Shown here: piece after piece, positions 7,894 to 20,537 of the stretch
Layout: every line of letters begins with the position of its first letter
Position numbering within the stretch: the stretch's first letter is position 1
Assembly (NCBI RefSeq): GCF_024172095.1
Contig: NZ_JAMZDX010000001.1
Location: 400,001-464,000 of the forward strand
Reading direction: 5' to 3'
DNA length: 64,000 nucleotides
DNA from: Kitasatospora cinereorecta
GTDB taxonomy: Bacteria > Actinomycetota > Actinomycetes > Streptomycetales > Streptomycetaceae
The notes under the pieces: model-generated
The model's input: the letters and a program-made list of their open reading frames with translations, nothing else
What the model was told of the DNA's origin: nothing
Database searches by the model: none
Translations under genes and position numbers: made by a program

Positions 7894-9087
7894 ATGAGCG
7901 ACGCCGTCTCCCAGAACGGCTTCACCGTTGCCCGGCGTGGCTACGCGCCCGAGCAGGTCGACCACACGCTGGCGGCACTGATCGCCGAACGCGACGAGGC
8001 GTGGGAGCGCCTCAGCGTGCTCGGTGCCGGCCTCCGGGAGATGGAGAAGCGTCTCACCGACATCCGGCAGGCTGCCGAGAACGCCCCAGACCCCGACTAC
8101 TCGCTGCTCAGCGAGCAGGCCGCCGGGCTGATGAAGACCGCCCAGGCCGAGGCGCTCGCCGTGCACACCGCCGCCACCCAGGCCGCCGAGAACGCCCGCG
8201 AGCAGGCCCACGACGCCGGCCTGGCCGCCTCCACCCAGGCCAACGAGTACGCCAAGACCACCCGAGACGACGCCGACCGGGCATCGCGCCGCAGCGAGGA
8301 GCAGGCCCGCGCCGAGGCCGAGCGGATCCGCAGCGAGGGCGACCGCGAAGCCCGTTCCATCCGCGACACCGCCACCGCCGAGGCCGCCAAGACCCGGGTC
8401 GCCGCGGCCGCCGCCGAGGAACAGGGCGAGAGCCGCCTCGCCGAACTCCGGCGCGCCGCCGAACAGGCCCTCGCCGCCAAGGAGGCCGAGGCCGACCGGG
8501 CCGAGGAGGAGATCTCCGCCGGTGCCGTACGCCGGCTCAAGGAGTCCGAGCAGCACCGCGAGGAGATGATCGCCGAGGTCCGCCGGATCGACACCGACGC
8601 CCAGGCCAAGGCCGACCGGCTGGTCGGCGACGCCCGGGCCGAGGCCGAGCGGATCCGGGCGGCGAGCGAGCGCGAGCACGCCGACTTCGCCGTCCGGCTG
8701 GAGACGGTGCAGGAGCACCTCGACACCATCAAGGGGAAGCTCGCCGAGCTCACCGGCTCGGTGGTCGGCGCGCCGGAGGTCGCGGACCCGGACGCAACCG
8801 CCTCCGATGCCGAGGCGGAGGCGGAGGCGGAGGCCGGCGAGGGGGCTGCGCACGACGACGCGACCACCATGCTGCGCGCCGTCGCTGCGGCTGCCGCCGC
8901 CCCGCCGAAGCCGGCCGGCGCTCCGGCCACCCCGCCCCCGCCGCCCGCCCCCTGGGCCACGCCCGTCATCGACGCCGAGGCGGAGGAGCCCGCCGAGGAC
9001 GCCGAGGACAAGATCACCCCGAAGATCGTCATCGTCGACGACGGCTCCTCCTACGACGAGCGCAACTACCGCATCACCCGCCGCTGA
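7894..9087 (+). CDS. DivIVA/FilP-like coiled-coil cytoskeletal protein
   Basis: A 397-residue protein. The N-terminus GFTVARRGYAPEQVDHTLA is the short DivIVA-like membrane-end motif (RRGY..QVD). Residues 40-290 are a long Ala/Glu/Arg-rich heptad region, with repeats such as AEAERIRSEGDREA that predict continuous coiled coil. The C-terminal 100 residues are Pro/Ala-rich and acidic, ending ITRR. This plan matches Streptomyces FilP/Scy-type proteins often labelled cellulose-binding, which help shape the polar growth zone; this one is longer than FilP as I recall it. ATG 7894 is chosen because GGGGAAG lies 8 bases upstream; an in-frame start at 7852 would lack this. Specific identity as FilP is not claimed. 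Confidence 0.75.
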   Translation: MSDAVSQNGFTVARRGYAPEQVDHTLAALIAERDEAWERLSVLGAGLREMEKRLTDIRQAAENAPDPDYSLLSEQAAGLMKTAQAEALAVHTAATQAAENAREQAHDAGLAASTQANEYAKTTRDDADRASRRSEEQARAEAERIRSEGDREARSIRDTATAEAAKTRVAAAAAEEQGESRLAELRRAAEQALAAKEAEADRAEEEISAGAVRRLKESEQHREEMIAEVRRIDTDAQAKADRLVGDARAEAERIRAASEREHADFAVRLETVQEHLDTIKGKLAELTGSVVGAPEVADPDATASDAEAEAEAEAGEGAAHDDATTMLRAVAAAAAAPPKPAGAPATPPPPPAPWATPVIDAEAEEPAEDAEDKITPKIVIVDDGSSYDERNYRITRR

Positions 9088-9209
9088 CCGCCTCCGGCGC
9101 CGCCCGGACAGGCTCGGGCCCGGCTCCCCACGACGGGGACCCGGGCCCGCGGCGTACCCCCGGCGCGCGCACCCCGACGCCGGTGGGCCGGTCGGGTCGG
9201 GAGCGGGAC

Positions 9210-9998
9210 CTACCGGCCGAGGACGGCGCCGCCGTTGAGGCCGATGATCTGGCCGGTGAGGTAGCCGGCGGCGGGGGAGGCGATGTAGGCGACGGCGGCG
9301 GCCACGTCGGCGGGGGTGCCGGCGCGGCCGACCAGGGTGTCGGCGATCTTGGCGTCGTGGAACCCGGGGCTCCAGTAGTCGCCGAAGATCTCGGTGTCGG
9401 TGACGTAGCCGGGCGCCAGCACGTTGACGGTGATGCCGTCGGGGCCGAGCAGCCGGGCCAGGCCGAAGGCCCAGCCGTGCAGGCCGGCCTTGGCGGCGGC
9501 GTACGAGCCGGCGGACTGCGGTCCGGCCCCGCCGCGCTGGGCGGCCGCGGAGCTGATCATGATCAGCCGCCCGCCGGGCCGTCGCAGGGAGCCGAGCAGC
9601 GCCGAGGTGAGCAGGACGGCGGTGATCAGGTTGGTGTCGAGGTCGTGCCGCCAGGCGTCGGCGAGGGAGGCGAGCGAGTCGTCCGCGGGCGGGGTGATCA
9701 CGGCGCCGGCGTTGTTGACCAGGACGTCGACCGGCCCGAGGGCGGTGATCCGTTCGGCGGCGGCGGTGACCTGGGCCGGGTCGGTCAGGTCGGCCGCGAC
9801 CGGGACGGCGCTGCCGGGCCCGGCCAGGTCGTCGATCTCGTGCGCGGCGTGTTCCAGCACCTCGGCCCGCCGTCCGATCAGCGCCACGCGGTGCCCGGCG
9901 GCCGCCAGCTCCGCGGCGATCGCCTTCCCGATGCCGGTGCCTCCGCCGGACACCACCGCCAGCCGTTCCCGCACTGCCCCGCCCGCTTCGATGATCAT
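9210..9998 (-). CDS. Short-chain dehydrogenase/reductase
   Basis: A 262-residue classical SDR. The nucleotide loop SGGGTGIGKAIA (TGxxxGxG type), NNAGAV, ISSAAAQ with the catalytic serine, and YAAAKAG with the YxxxK pair are all present, and the C-terminal part ends GQIIGLNGGAVLGR. The length is normal. It is probably an NADP(H) oxidoreductase because the loop is followed by a basic GRRAEVLE turn. The substrate is unknown. It lies 40 bases downstream of the nucleotide-sugar dehydrogenase on the same strand, so the two may be cotranscribed. The ribosome site before ATG 9998 is weak, which fits readthrough or coupling rather than an independent start. Confidence 0.9.
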   Translation of the reverse strand: MIIEAGGAVRERLAVVSGGGTGIGKAIAAELAAAGHRVALIGRRAEVLEHAAHEIDDLAGPGSAVPVAADLTDPAQVTAAAERITALGPVDVLVNNAGAVITPPADDSLASLADAWRHDLDTNLITAVLLTSALLGSLRRPGGRLIMISSAAAQRGGAGPQSAGSYAAAKAGLHGWAFGLARLLGPDGITVNVLAPGYVTDTEIFGDYWSPGFHDAKIADTLVGRAGTPADVAAAVAYIASPAAGYLTGQIIGLNGGAVLGR

Positions 9999-10038
9999 GG
10001 AGTCAGCGTAGATCGGCGGGCGGGGCGCCGGGGGCGGA

Positions 10039-11355
10039 TCAGAGCACCTCGACGCCGGCCCCGGTGAGCCGGCGGCGGCAGTCGAGGACGTAGCGGGAGT
10101 GGGCGACGACGGCGTCGTAGTCGAACTCGTCGTGGTCGGCGAGCAGCACGACCGCGTCGGCGGCGGCCAGTTCCTCGGGGGTGGCCTCGACCCGGCGGAC
10201 GGAGGCCAGCGGCCCGCCGTCGTGGGCGGCGGTGCGCTGGCCGGGGATGCCGGGGACGGCCGGTTCGGCGACGTGCACGCCGGCCACCACATGCGGGTCG
10301 GCGGCGCGGACGTCGGCGCCCATCCGGCTGAGCAGTTCGACCACCCGGGCGGCCGGGGTCTCGCGGGCGTCGCCGGTGTTCTTCTTGTACGCGAGGCCGA
10401 GGACCAGGATCCGCGAGCCGTTGACCGACAGCCGCCGCTCGTTGAGCGCCTCCACCAGGCGGCGGACCACATAGTCGGGCATGTGGCTGTTGACGTCGTT
10501 GGCCAGCTCGACGAAGCGGAAGGACTGGCCGAGCGCCCGCTCGACCCGCCAGGACAGGTACGAGGGGTCGATCGGCAGGCAGTGGCCGCCGACGCCGGGG
10601 CCCGGGGTGAAGCGCAGGAAACCGAAGGGCTTGGTGGAGGCGGCGTCAATGGCCTCCCACACGTCGATACCGAGGTCGTGGGCGAACATCGCCAGCTCGT
10701 TGACCAGGGCGATGTTGACGTGCCGGAAGGTGTTCTCCAGCAGCTTGGTGAGCTCGGCCTCCTTGCAGGAGGAGACCGGGACGGTGCGCTCGACCAGCTG
10801 TCCGTAGAACCCGTCGACCGCGGCCAGGCCCTCGGGGGTGGTGCCGGAGACGACCTTGGGGGTGTTCTCCAGCTTCCACACCGGATTGCCGGGGTCGATC
10901 CGCTCGGGGCTGTAGCCGAGGTGGAAGTCGCGTCCCGCGGTCAGCCCGGAGCCCTGCTCCAGCAGCGGGGCGAGCAACTCCTCGGTGGTGCCGGGGTAGG
11001 TGGTGGACTCCAGGACCACGGTGGCGCCCGGGCGCAGGTGCTCGGCCAGCAGCCGGGCGGACGCCTCGATGTACGAGAGGTCGGGCGCGCCCTCGCGCAG
11101 TGGGGTGGGCACGGTGATCACCGCGATGTCGAAACCGGCCACGTCGGCCGGGTCGGCGGAGGGCAGGTAGGCGCCGTCCTCCAGCAGCGGGCGCAGCCGC
11201 TCGCCGGGGATGTCCTCGACGTACGACTCGCCGACGGCGAGCCGCTTGATCCGGCGCTCGTCCACGTCGTACCCGACGACCCGATGGCCCACCTCGGCGG
11301 CACGTACCGCCAGCGGGAGCCCGACATAGCCCTGACCTGCGATGACGACGCGCAT
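10039..11355 (-). CDS. Nucleotide-sugar dehydrogenase, WbpA/TviB type (UDP-HexNAc 6-dehydrogenase)
   Basis: A 438-residue enzyme that oxidises the C6 hydroxyl of a UDP-sugar to a uronate in two NAD-dependent steps. It has the N-terminal Rossmann loop VIAGQGYVGLPLA, the VPTPLREG and ESTTYPGTTEE segments, the central ELTKLLENTFRHVNIALVNE helix and the active-site GVGGHCLPIDP with the catalytic cysteine. The GGHCxPIDP form is typical of UDP-N-acetylhexosamine dehydrogenases rather than UDP-glucose dehydrogenases. ATG 11355 has AGGGGG upstream. Its product could feed the sugar aminotransferases at 431-4136, though it lies on the other strand 6 kb away. The in-frame extension to 11718 is low-complexity and not accepted. 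Confidence 0.88.
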   Translation of the reverse strand: MRVVIAGQGYVGLPLAVRAAEVGHRVVGYDVDERRIKRLAVGESYVEDIPGERLRPLLEDGAYLPSADPADVAGFDIAVITVPTPLREGAPDLSYIEASARLLAEHLRPGATVVLESTTYPGTTEELLAPLLEQGSGLTAGRDFHLGYSPERIDPGNPVWKLENTPKVVSGTTPEGLAAVDGFYGQLVERTVPVSSCKEAELTKLLENTFRHVNIALVNELAMFAHDLGIDVWEAIDAASTKPFGFLRFTPGPGVGGHCLPIDPSYLSWRVERALGQSFRFVELANDVNSHMPDYVVRRLVEALNERRLSVNGSRILVLGLAYKKNTGDARETPAARVVELLSRMGADVRAADPHVVAGVHVAEPAVPGIPGQRTAAHDGGPLASVRRVEATPEELAAADAVVLLADHDEFDYDAVVAHSRYVLDCRRRLTGAGVEVL

Positions 11356-11942
11356 GACGAAGAAACCCCCTGCATCGCGAACCGGTGTCCCCACACCTTC
11401 TTCACGTGAGGGTACGGAGGTCGGCCCGTCGTGCGGGGCGGTTCCGGTGAAGTGGGCGCAAAGCCGCCCGAACGTCCCGGGAAGCGGGTCGTCGACAGGA
11501 ACGGCGAGAGGAACGGCGACAGGAACGGCCGCGGGCACGTCGGCGCCGAGACCCGCGGCGCCCGTGACAGGAAGTGGGGCGCCGCGGTCCCGGCGATGGT
11601 GGCGCGGGCGCCCCCACCCAGGGTCGCCCGGCCCTCGCACCCCCGACCCCCATCGGGAAGTGCGACCGCGCTGCCACAGCCATCCCCCACGGTTGGATGC
11701 GGCGTGCGCTGAGACCATCTTGCGCGCCGACCATGGACGGACAGTGACAGGAGTATGTCCGATTCATGATCTCTGGTGTCGGGCGGGCGGCTGCGCCCCG
11801 GCCGTCGGCGCCGCCGCGCCGCGTGCGCGCCGGAACTGCGGCGTAGGCTGGATACCCCCGGGGCGCACCGCGTGCCGGGCCGTTCGTGCTGCCCGGCTCG
11901 CCGTTCGGCGCCGGGCCACTCCTGCCGTGGAGATCTTGACGT
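11356..11942. other. 587-bp intergenic region between divergent genes
   Basis: No convincing gene. It contains three 12-bp tandem units of GACAGGAACGGC type (11494-11529, the middle one GAGAGGAACGGC), and a TAGGCT -10 candidate for mfd at 11844-11849. The rest is G/C-rich without clear hairpins. The upstream region of the nucleotide-sugar dehydrogenase is unusually long, which may indicate regulation that I cannot identify. Confidence 0.5.
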
Positions 11943-15560
<3,618 letters not shown>

Positions 15561-15576
15561 CCGCTTGGACAGGTCG

Positions 15577-15606
15577 GGGGTGGCGCTCCGGTGCGGGCGC
15601 CACCCC
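15577..15606. terminator. Bidirectional hairpin terminator between mfd and the TagC-like gene
   Basis: A perfect 10-bp stem (15577-15586 with 15597-15606) with a 10-base loop lies between the convergent stops at 15560 and 15627. Confidence 0.65.
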
Positions 15607-15626
15607 TCGGTGGTTCACGGCCCATT

Positions 15627-16763
15627 TCACGGCTGGACGAGCAGGTCCTTGCCGTAGATCGTCGCCCGGTGGTCGGTGCCGGGCTGGTTGGAGGCGAAAC
15701 CGAGGCCGAGCCGGAACACCCCCGGCTGCGCCGGGTCCGGGACGTGGATGCCGAGGCCCTCCGGCTCGCGGTAGTCCAGCGTGTACGCGGCCTTGGTGGG
15801 GCGGGTCTCGACGACGGCGCCGGTGGTGAGGTCCACCGAGCTGAGGAAGGTGTTCCCGATGCCCGGTCGGGAGATCACCACCTCGGTGCCGTCGACGGTC
15901 TCGGTGCTGCCGTACGCGTTGCCGTGCAGCAGGTAGAGGTAGCGGCCGACCGCGGCGTAGCCCTGGAACGCGGGGTGCCCGTAGGTGGCCGCGTCCACGG
16001 TGATCTGCGGTTCGTCGATCCCGGCGAGCGGCCGGTCCCAGACGCCGAGGCGGGCGAGGGCCAGGTCGTGCACCCGGTAGTGCATCAGGCCCGTGCCGAG
16101 CGAGTAGCGGTGGACCAGCCGGCCGTACACCGGGTCGACGCTCGCCGTGTTCACCGTGGAGCCCGGGACGGGCGTGTGCTTCACCAGGGCGGGCGACGTA
16201 CTGTCCAGCACCGTGCCGTCGGCGAACGGGAAGCGGGCCAGCCGGGTGCCCCGGCTGGTGTGATCCGCCTGCTCGACGGCGTCGACCTCGGTCCACAGGT
16301 ACGCGGTCGGACCGACCGGCTCGACCCCGATGCTCACACCGTGGCCGAAGCCGCGCAGGTACATCGAGCCGAGCCGATTGCCCGCCAGGTCCCACTGGGT
16401 GATCGCCAGGTCGCCGTGGCGGCTGCGCTCCGCGCCGGACACCGCCGCCGGTTCGTCGGCCAGCCGGATCCCGCCCTGCATCACCTGGGCCAGGTAGATC
16501 CGGCCGTTGGCGCTGTCGTAGCCGAAGGACTGCAGCACGGTGGAGTTCTGCAGGGCCTTCTCCCGGATCCAGCTGTCCGAGCCGTCGTTCAGGTCGATCC
16601 GGGCCGAGGGCACCAGCAGCGCCGAACCCGGGGACGGGTCCGCGGCCGCCGCGGCCGGGCCGGTGCCGGCCGTCAGCGCTCCGCCGGCGGCGAGGACGGC
16701 AGCACCGCCCCGGGCGAGGATCGAACGGCGGCTCGGGCGCGGTGGCTCGCTCATGATCGTCAT
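15627..16763 (-). CDS. Secreted TagC-like beta-propeller protein (Tat substrate)
   Basis: A 378-residue exported protein. The N-terminus has a twin-arginine signal (SRRSILARGGAAVLAAGG) with an Ala-rich cleavage region near residue 40. The mature part has repeated Trp/Tyr/Gly blades, such as ALQNSTVLQSFGYD, GRIYLAQVMQGG, GDLAITQWDLAG and GHGVSIGVEPVG, as in the P68 RBP/TagC-like propeller proteins often named teichoic acid biosynthesis protein C in Streptomyces. It probably binds a cell-surface glycopolymer; an enzymatic role is not shown. ATG 16763 or ATG 16754 could be the start; the second has GGGATGA a few bases upstream. It converges on mfd. Confidence 0.75.
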   Translation of the reverse strand: MTIMSEPPRPSRRSILARGGAAVLAAGGALTAGTGPAAAAADPSPGSALLVPSARIDLNDGSDSWIREKALQNSTVLQSFGYDSANGRIYLAQVMQGGIRLADEPAAVSGAERSRHGDLAITQWDLAGNRLGSMYLRGFGHGVSIGVEPVGPTAYLWTEVDAVEQADHTSRGTRLARFPFADGTVLDSTSPALVKHTPVPGSTVNTASVDPVYGRLVHRYSLGTGLMHYRVHDLALARLGVWDRPLAGIDEPQITVDAATYGHPAFQGYAAVGRYLYLLHGNAYGSTETVDGTEVVISRPGIGNTFLSSVDLTTGAVVETRPTKAAYTLDYREPEGLGIHVPDPAQPGVFRLGLGFASNQPGTDHRATIYGKDLLVQP

Positions 16764-16835
16764 CCCGGCATGTCATCACGCCGGACGGGACCGCGGTAGA
16801 CCGCGTCGCGGCCGGGCCGCGCCCGACGGGCCGGT

Positions 16836-17447
16836 TCAGCCGAGCTTCCACTGGCCGGTCTGCTGGGCGAAGCCGCTGTCCAGGCCGAACTGGGCCTTGT
16901 CCAGCTTGGCGTCCTTGGGGACCTCGAAGGTGATGAAGCCGAGCGCGCTCTCCCCGGGGGCGATGTTCGCCGGCACCTGGAAGCCGGGACCCGCCTTGGT
17001 GTCGGCGACGGTGGAGCCGTACGCCTGGCCCTGGGCGTCGATCAGCTTCGCGCTGTTCTGCGGGGCGTCGCTGTAGGCCTTGGCGCCGGTCGCCTTGATC
17101 TGGAACTGGACGGCGACGAAGCGCTTGCCGTCGGCCGGCTTGGTGAACTCGTCCTCCCCCTCGGCGTTGTCCACCACCTTCACCAGCGTCACATCGGCGG
17201 TGTTGGTCTTCTCGGTGCCCTTGAGCCCGATGGTGTCGCCGACCTTGGCGGCACCGGCCGGGGCCGGCTTGGCGTCGCCCGAGGCGGCGGCGGAGGAGGT
17301 CTGCTTGGCGTCGGTGGAGACCGAGCTGCCCGACGGGTCGCAGGCGGTGACCCCCAGGACGACCAGCGAGGCGCCGAGCAGGACGGCGGCGCTGCGACGG
17401 GCGGTGGTGCGGCGGGCGATGTTGCTGCGGTTGGTGGCGATGGCCAT
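16836..17447 (-). CDS. DUF4352-type secreted lipoprotein
   Basis: A 203-residue predicted lipoprotein. After a basic N-terminus comes a hydrophobic stretch ending LVVLGVTAC, a good lipobox, then a Ser/Ala-rich spacer and a beta-rich domain with VGDTIGLKG, VDNAEGEDEFTKPADGKRFV and GFITFEVPKDAK. This pattern is typical of DUF4352/telomeric-repeat-binding-like domains that sit on the outer face of the membrane in Gram-positive bacteria. Function is unknown. ATG 17447 has GGGGGAG 6 bases upstream; longer in-frame starts are rejected. It is divergent from the methylase gene, across a 198-bp region that carries a GTTCAC/GTGAAC palindrome. Confidence 0.8.
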   Translation of the reverse strand: MAIATNRSNIARRTTARRSAAVLLGASLVVLGVTACDPSGSSVSTDAKQTSSAAASGDAKPAPAGAAKVGDTIGLKGTEKTNTADVTLVKVVDNAEGEDEFTKPADGKRFVAVQFQIKATGAKAYSDAPQNSAKLIDAQGQAYGSTVADTKAGPGFQVPANIAPGESALGFITFEVPKDAKLDKAQFGLDSGFAQQTGQWKLG

Positions 17448-17558
17448 GACGAACTCCCCCTGGACGAGTGCTGATTCGCGGGCCGCTCGGCCCTGGCGAT
17501 GCATCGATCACACCATGCGAATGTGAACAGTGTCAACGGCAATTCATCAAACCTCTCT

Positions 17559-17599
17559 GTTCACGTGTGAACGGACCGGTCGGGGTGGCATGGCTATGC
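17559..17599 (+). promoter_or_regulatory. Palindrome GTTCAC-N2-GTGAAC next to a -10 box (TATGCT)
   Basis: The palindrome covers 17559-17572. A TATGCT -10 candidate lies at 17594-17599, so the palindrome occupies the -35 region of the methylase promoter. A further GTGAAC half-site lies at 17523-17528. This is a likely operator in the divergent promoter region. The regulator is unknown. Confidence 0.5.
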
Positions 17600-17645
17600 T
17601 GTGTGGTCACAACGCCCGCCCGTCGAGCCCACCGAGGGAGCCCCC

Positions 17646-19793
17646 GTGCCGGACCGCCCCGAGGTGACCGCCGTCGAGATCGCCCGACTCGCCGGCGTCG
17701 GCCGGGCCGCCGTCTCCAACTGGCGCCGCCGCCACCCCGACTTCCCCCGCCCCATCGGCGGCACCGACAGCAGCCCGACCTTCCCCCTCGACCAGGTCGA
17801 GCAGTGGCTGCGCAGCCAGGGCAAACTCGCCGAACTCCCGCTGCTGGAACAGGCCTGGCGGCTCACCGAAACCCTCCGCGACCCGGCCGGGCCGCCGCTC
17901 GCGCCACTGCTCTGGGCCGGCGCCCTCCTGCTCCTGCTCCACCGCATGCCGCAGGACTGGACCGAGCTCGCCGACCGGCCCGACACCCGACTCGCCACTG
18001 CCCTGCCGCGCGCCCTGCGCCGCACTGCCGAGGCCGCGCTCGGCACGCCCGCCACCGACACGCTCGGCCTCCCCGCCCTGGCCGGCTCCACCTCCCTCGA
18101 CCTCGCCCGCCTGCTCGCCCGCCTCGCCGAGCAGCACGGCCCCACCGGCACGTACGAGCAGCTGCTCACCCGCCACGCCGAGGCCAACAGCCGCCAGCTC
18201 GCCCCCACCCCGCCGGAGGCCGCCGCCCTGCTCGCCGCCCTGGCCGGAGCTGGACCGGGCGCGGACGCCTGGCCGCACGAGGGCCGTACCGGACCGGTCA
18301 CCGTGCTCGACCCCGCGTGCGGGCTCGGCGCGCTGCTGCTGGCCGCAGGCCCCGACACGGCCCGGGCCGGCCAGGACCTCGACCCCGGGTACGCGGCCCT
18401 CGCCCTGCTCCGGCTCGCCCTGCACACCCCCGCCGCCGTCCCGGGCCCGCTGACCCTCGACCTGCGGTCCGGCGACGCGCTGCGCGCCGACGCCCACCCC
18501 GGCCTCACCGCCGACCTGGTGCTCTGCCAACCCCCGTACAACGAGCGCGACTGGGGCCACGACGCCCTGCAGTACGACACGCGCTGGCCCGGCGGCGTCG
18601 TCCCGCCGCGCGGGGAGTCCGAACTCGCCTGGGTGCTCCACTGCCTCGCCCACACCCGGCCCGGCGGCCTCGCCGCCCTGCTGCTGCCGCCCACCGTCGC
18701 CTCCCGGCGGGCGGGCCGACGGGTGCGCGCCGAACTGATCCGCAGCGGCGCCCTGCGCGCCGTGGTCGCCCTCCCGGCCGGCGCCGCCCCGCCCTACGGC
18801 GTACCGCTCCACCTCTGGGTGCTGCGGCGCCCCCGCCCGGACGACGAGTTCCGGCACCTGCTGCTGCTCGACGCCGCCGCGACCCACCCCACCGCCGAGG
18901 GCGGCCGCGAACGCGTCGACTGGCCCGCGCTCGGCCGTACCGTCCTCGACGCCTGGCACGCCTTCGACGCCGCCGCCCGCACCGGCGGACCGCTCCCCGC
19001 CGACCGGCCCGGTGTCCACCGCGCGGTCGCCGCCCTCGACCTGCTCGACGACGAGACCGACCTCTCGCCCGCCCGCCACCTCCCCGCCGCCGCACCGGCC
19101 GCCGGCGCCGACACCCTCTCCCACCTGCGCGGACGGCTCGGCGAGCTGCTCGGCGAGCTCGCCGACCTCGACCACCGCCTGCCCGCCGTCACCGCCGTCC
19201 CGGCGGTGACCACGCCGGTCGTCACCGTCGGCGAACTCGCGCGCGGCGGCGCACTCGAGATCCACTCCGCGGGGCCGGGCGGCCCCGGGCGGGCGTCCGG
19301 TCCGGGGTCGGGCGCCCCCCTGCTCACCGACCAGGACCTGCTCGCCGGCCGTCCCCCGAGCGGTGCCACCGACCCCGGCCACCCCGAGGCCCTCACCGCG
19401 CGGCCGGGCGACGTCCTGGTGCCGGCCCTCGGTGGCGAGACGGCCCATGCCGTGCACGCCGGCGACCGGTACGACGGGGCCGTCCTCGGCCCCCGACTCC
19501 ACCTGCTGCGGCCCGACCCGGCCCAGCTCGACCCCGACTTCCTGGCCGGCCGCCTCCGCGCCACCGGCACCACCCGCCGCGCCAGCAGCCACGCCTCCAC
19601 CACCACTCGGCTCGACATCCGCCGCCTCGAAATCCCCCGTCTCCCGGTCGAGCGTCAACGCACCCTCGGCGCCGCCTTCCGCCGCCTCGCCGACTTCCAC
19701 ACCGCCCTCACCGACGCCGCCGGCCTCGGCCGCGACCTCGCCCGCGCCCTCACCGACGCCATCGCCTCCGGCACGGTCGAGCCGGCCGAGTAG
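17646..19793 (+). CDS. Orphan N6-adenine DNA methylase with N-terminal HTH and HsdS-like C-terminus
   Basis: A 715-residue protein. Residues 1-50 form a small helix-turn-helix (VTAVEIARLAGVGRAAVSNWRRR). The middle is a gamma-class methylase: SAM-binding DPACGLGALLL at about 222 and the catalytic motif at about 295, which reads QPPY instead of the usual NPPY. The C-terminus (GDVLVPALGG, LDPDFLAGRLRA, LEIPRLPVERQRTLGAAF) resembles a type I specificity subunit half. No restriction subunit lies nearby, so it looks like an orphan, perhaps regulatory or phage-related, methylase. GTG 17646 follows GAGGGAG by 5 bases; the in-frame start at 17601 would overlap the promoter. The Q for N change could affect activity. 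Confidence 0.8.
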   Translation: MPDRPEVTAVEIARLAGVGRAAVSNWRRRHPDFPRPIGGTDSSPTFPLDQVEQWLRSQGKLAELPLLEQAWRLTETLRDPAGPPLAPLLWAGALLLLLHRMPQDWTELADRPDTRLATALPRALRRTAEAALGTPATDTLGLPALAGSTSLDLARLLARLAEQHGPTGTYEQLLTRHAEANSRQLAPTPPEAAALLAALAGAGPGADAWPHEGRTGPVTVLDPACGLGALLLAAGPDTARAGQDLDPGYAALALLRLALHTPAAVPGPLTLDLRSGDALRADAHPGLTADLVLCQPPYNERDWGHDALQYDTRWPGGVVPPRGESELAWVLHCLAHTRPGGLAALLLPPTVASRRAGRRVRAELIRSGALRAVVALPAGAAPPYGVPLHLWVLRRPRPDDEFRHLLLLDAAATHPTAEGGRERVDWPALGRTVLDAWHAFDAAARTGGPLPADRPGVHRAVAALDLLDDETDLSPARHLPAAAPAAGADTLSHLRGRLGELLGELADLDHRLPAVTAVPAVTTPVVTVGELARGGALEIHSAGPGGPGRASGPGSGAPLLTDQDLLAGRPPSGATDPGHPEALTARPGDVLVPALGGETAHAVHAGDRYDGAVLGPRLHLLRPDPAQLDPDFLAGRLRATGTTRRASSHASTTTRLDIRRLEIPRLPVERQRTLGAAFRRLADFHTALTDAAGLGRDLARALTDAIASGTVEPAE

Positions 19794-19919
19794 GACGGAC
19801 GGGGTGGCGAGCCGTCACCCTCGTGCGTCCTGTCCGGGGTTGTGAACGCGGCTCCGTGCGGGGGAGCGGTGGCGGTACGGTGTGCGAAGCCCTGTCACCG
19901 CTGTCGCTGAGGAGCGTGC

Positions 19920-20537
19920 ATGCCCGGCCCCGTCGCGTCCGGTCCGTACCGCGTCGGGACGACCGTCCTGTGCTGTGCGCTGCCGCTGCTCACGTTCGGG
20001 GTCCTCGGCATGGCGCCCTCGCTGGTCCTGGCGGCCGGGCGCCGACGGGCGGTCGACATCGTCTGGGCGGTCGTCTTCGGGGCGCTCCAGCTGACGTTCT
20101 TCGTCTGCGCCGGACTGGCGCCGCACGGCAGCACCGACACGGTCTACGACAACGTGGGCGCGGCCTCGATGGTGGCGCTGTGGTTCGGCGCGCCGGTGCA
20201 CTTCCTGGTGATGAACCGTCGGGTCAGCTGGCCGGCACCGAAGGTGTTCGCGCCGCCGCCGAACCCGTACGCCGTGCCCGGCTACCCGGCCCAGCCGTAC
20301 CCGACCCCGACCCCCGCCCCGTACCCGACCACGTACCCGACCCCGACCCCGTACCCGCCCACGGCGCCGACCCACCCGTACGTCCCCCAGGCCCAGGTCC
20401 AGGTCCAGGCCCAGGCCCAGCCGAGCGACCGGCCGCAGGCGCAGCCGCGGACCCCCGCGCCCGGGCCCGCCACCGGCGAGGACCTCCAGCAGCTCGCCGA
20501 ACTGCTGCGGCGCCAGGCGCAGGAGGGCCGGCCGTGA
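19920..20537 (+). CDS. Membrane protein with Pro/Gln-rich cytoplasmic tail
   Basis: A 205-residue protein. Residues 10-110 contain three hydrophobic segments (TTVLCCALPLLTFGVLGMAP, IVWAVVFGALQLTFFVCAG and ASMVALWFGAPVHFLVM), so it is probably membrane-embedded. The rest is a low-complexity tail rich in Pro-Thr-Tyr and Gln-Ala. I do not recognise a family. ATG 19920 has GAGGAG 6 bases upstream. Its stop overlaps the GTG of the Ser/Thr kinase (GTGA), so the two are translationally coupled, and this protein may be a partner or target of the kinase. That is inference from position only. Confidence 0.75.
   Translation: MPGPVASGPYRVGTTVLCCALPLLTFGVLGMAPSLVLAAGRRRAVDIVWAVVFGALQLTFFVCAGLAPHGSTDTVYDNVGAASMVALWFGAPVHFLVMNRRVSWPAPKVFAPPPNPYAVPGYPAQPYPTPTPAPYPTTYPTPTPYPPTAPTHPYVPQAQVQVQAQAQPSDRPQAQPRTPAPGPATGEDLQQLAELLRRQAQEGRP

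Noticed and set aside
11356..11718. A 121-residue N-terminal extension of the nucleotide-sugar dehydrogenase
   Set aside because: The dehydrogenase starts normally at ATG 11355 with a ribosome site; the extension is low-complexity and covers tandem repeats.
11721..11760. GGACA/TGTCC inverted repeat near the mfd promoter
   Set aside because: Only five base pairs per arm with a long spacer, which is expected by chance.
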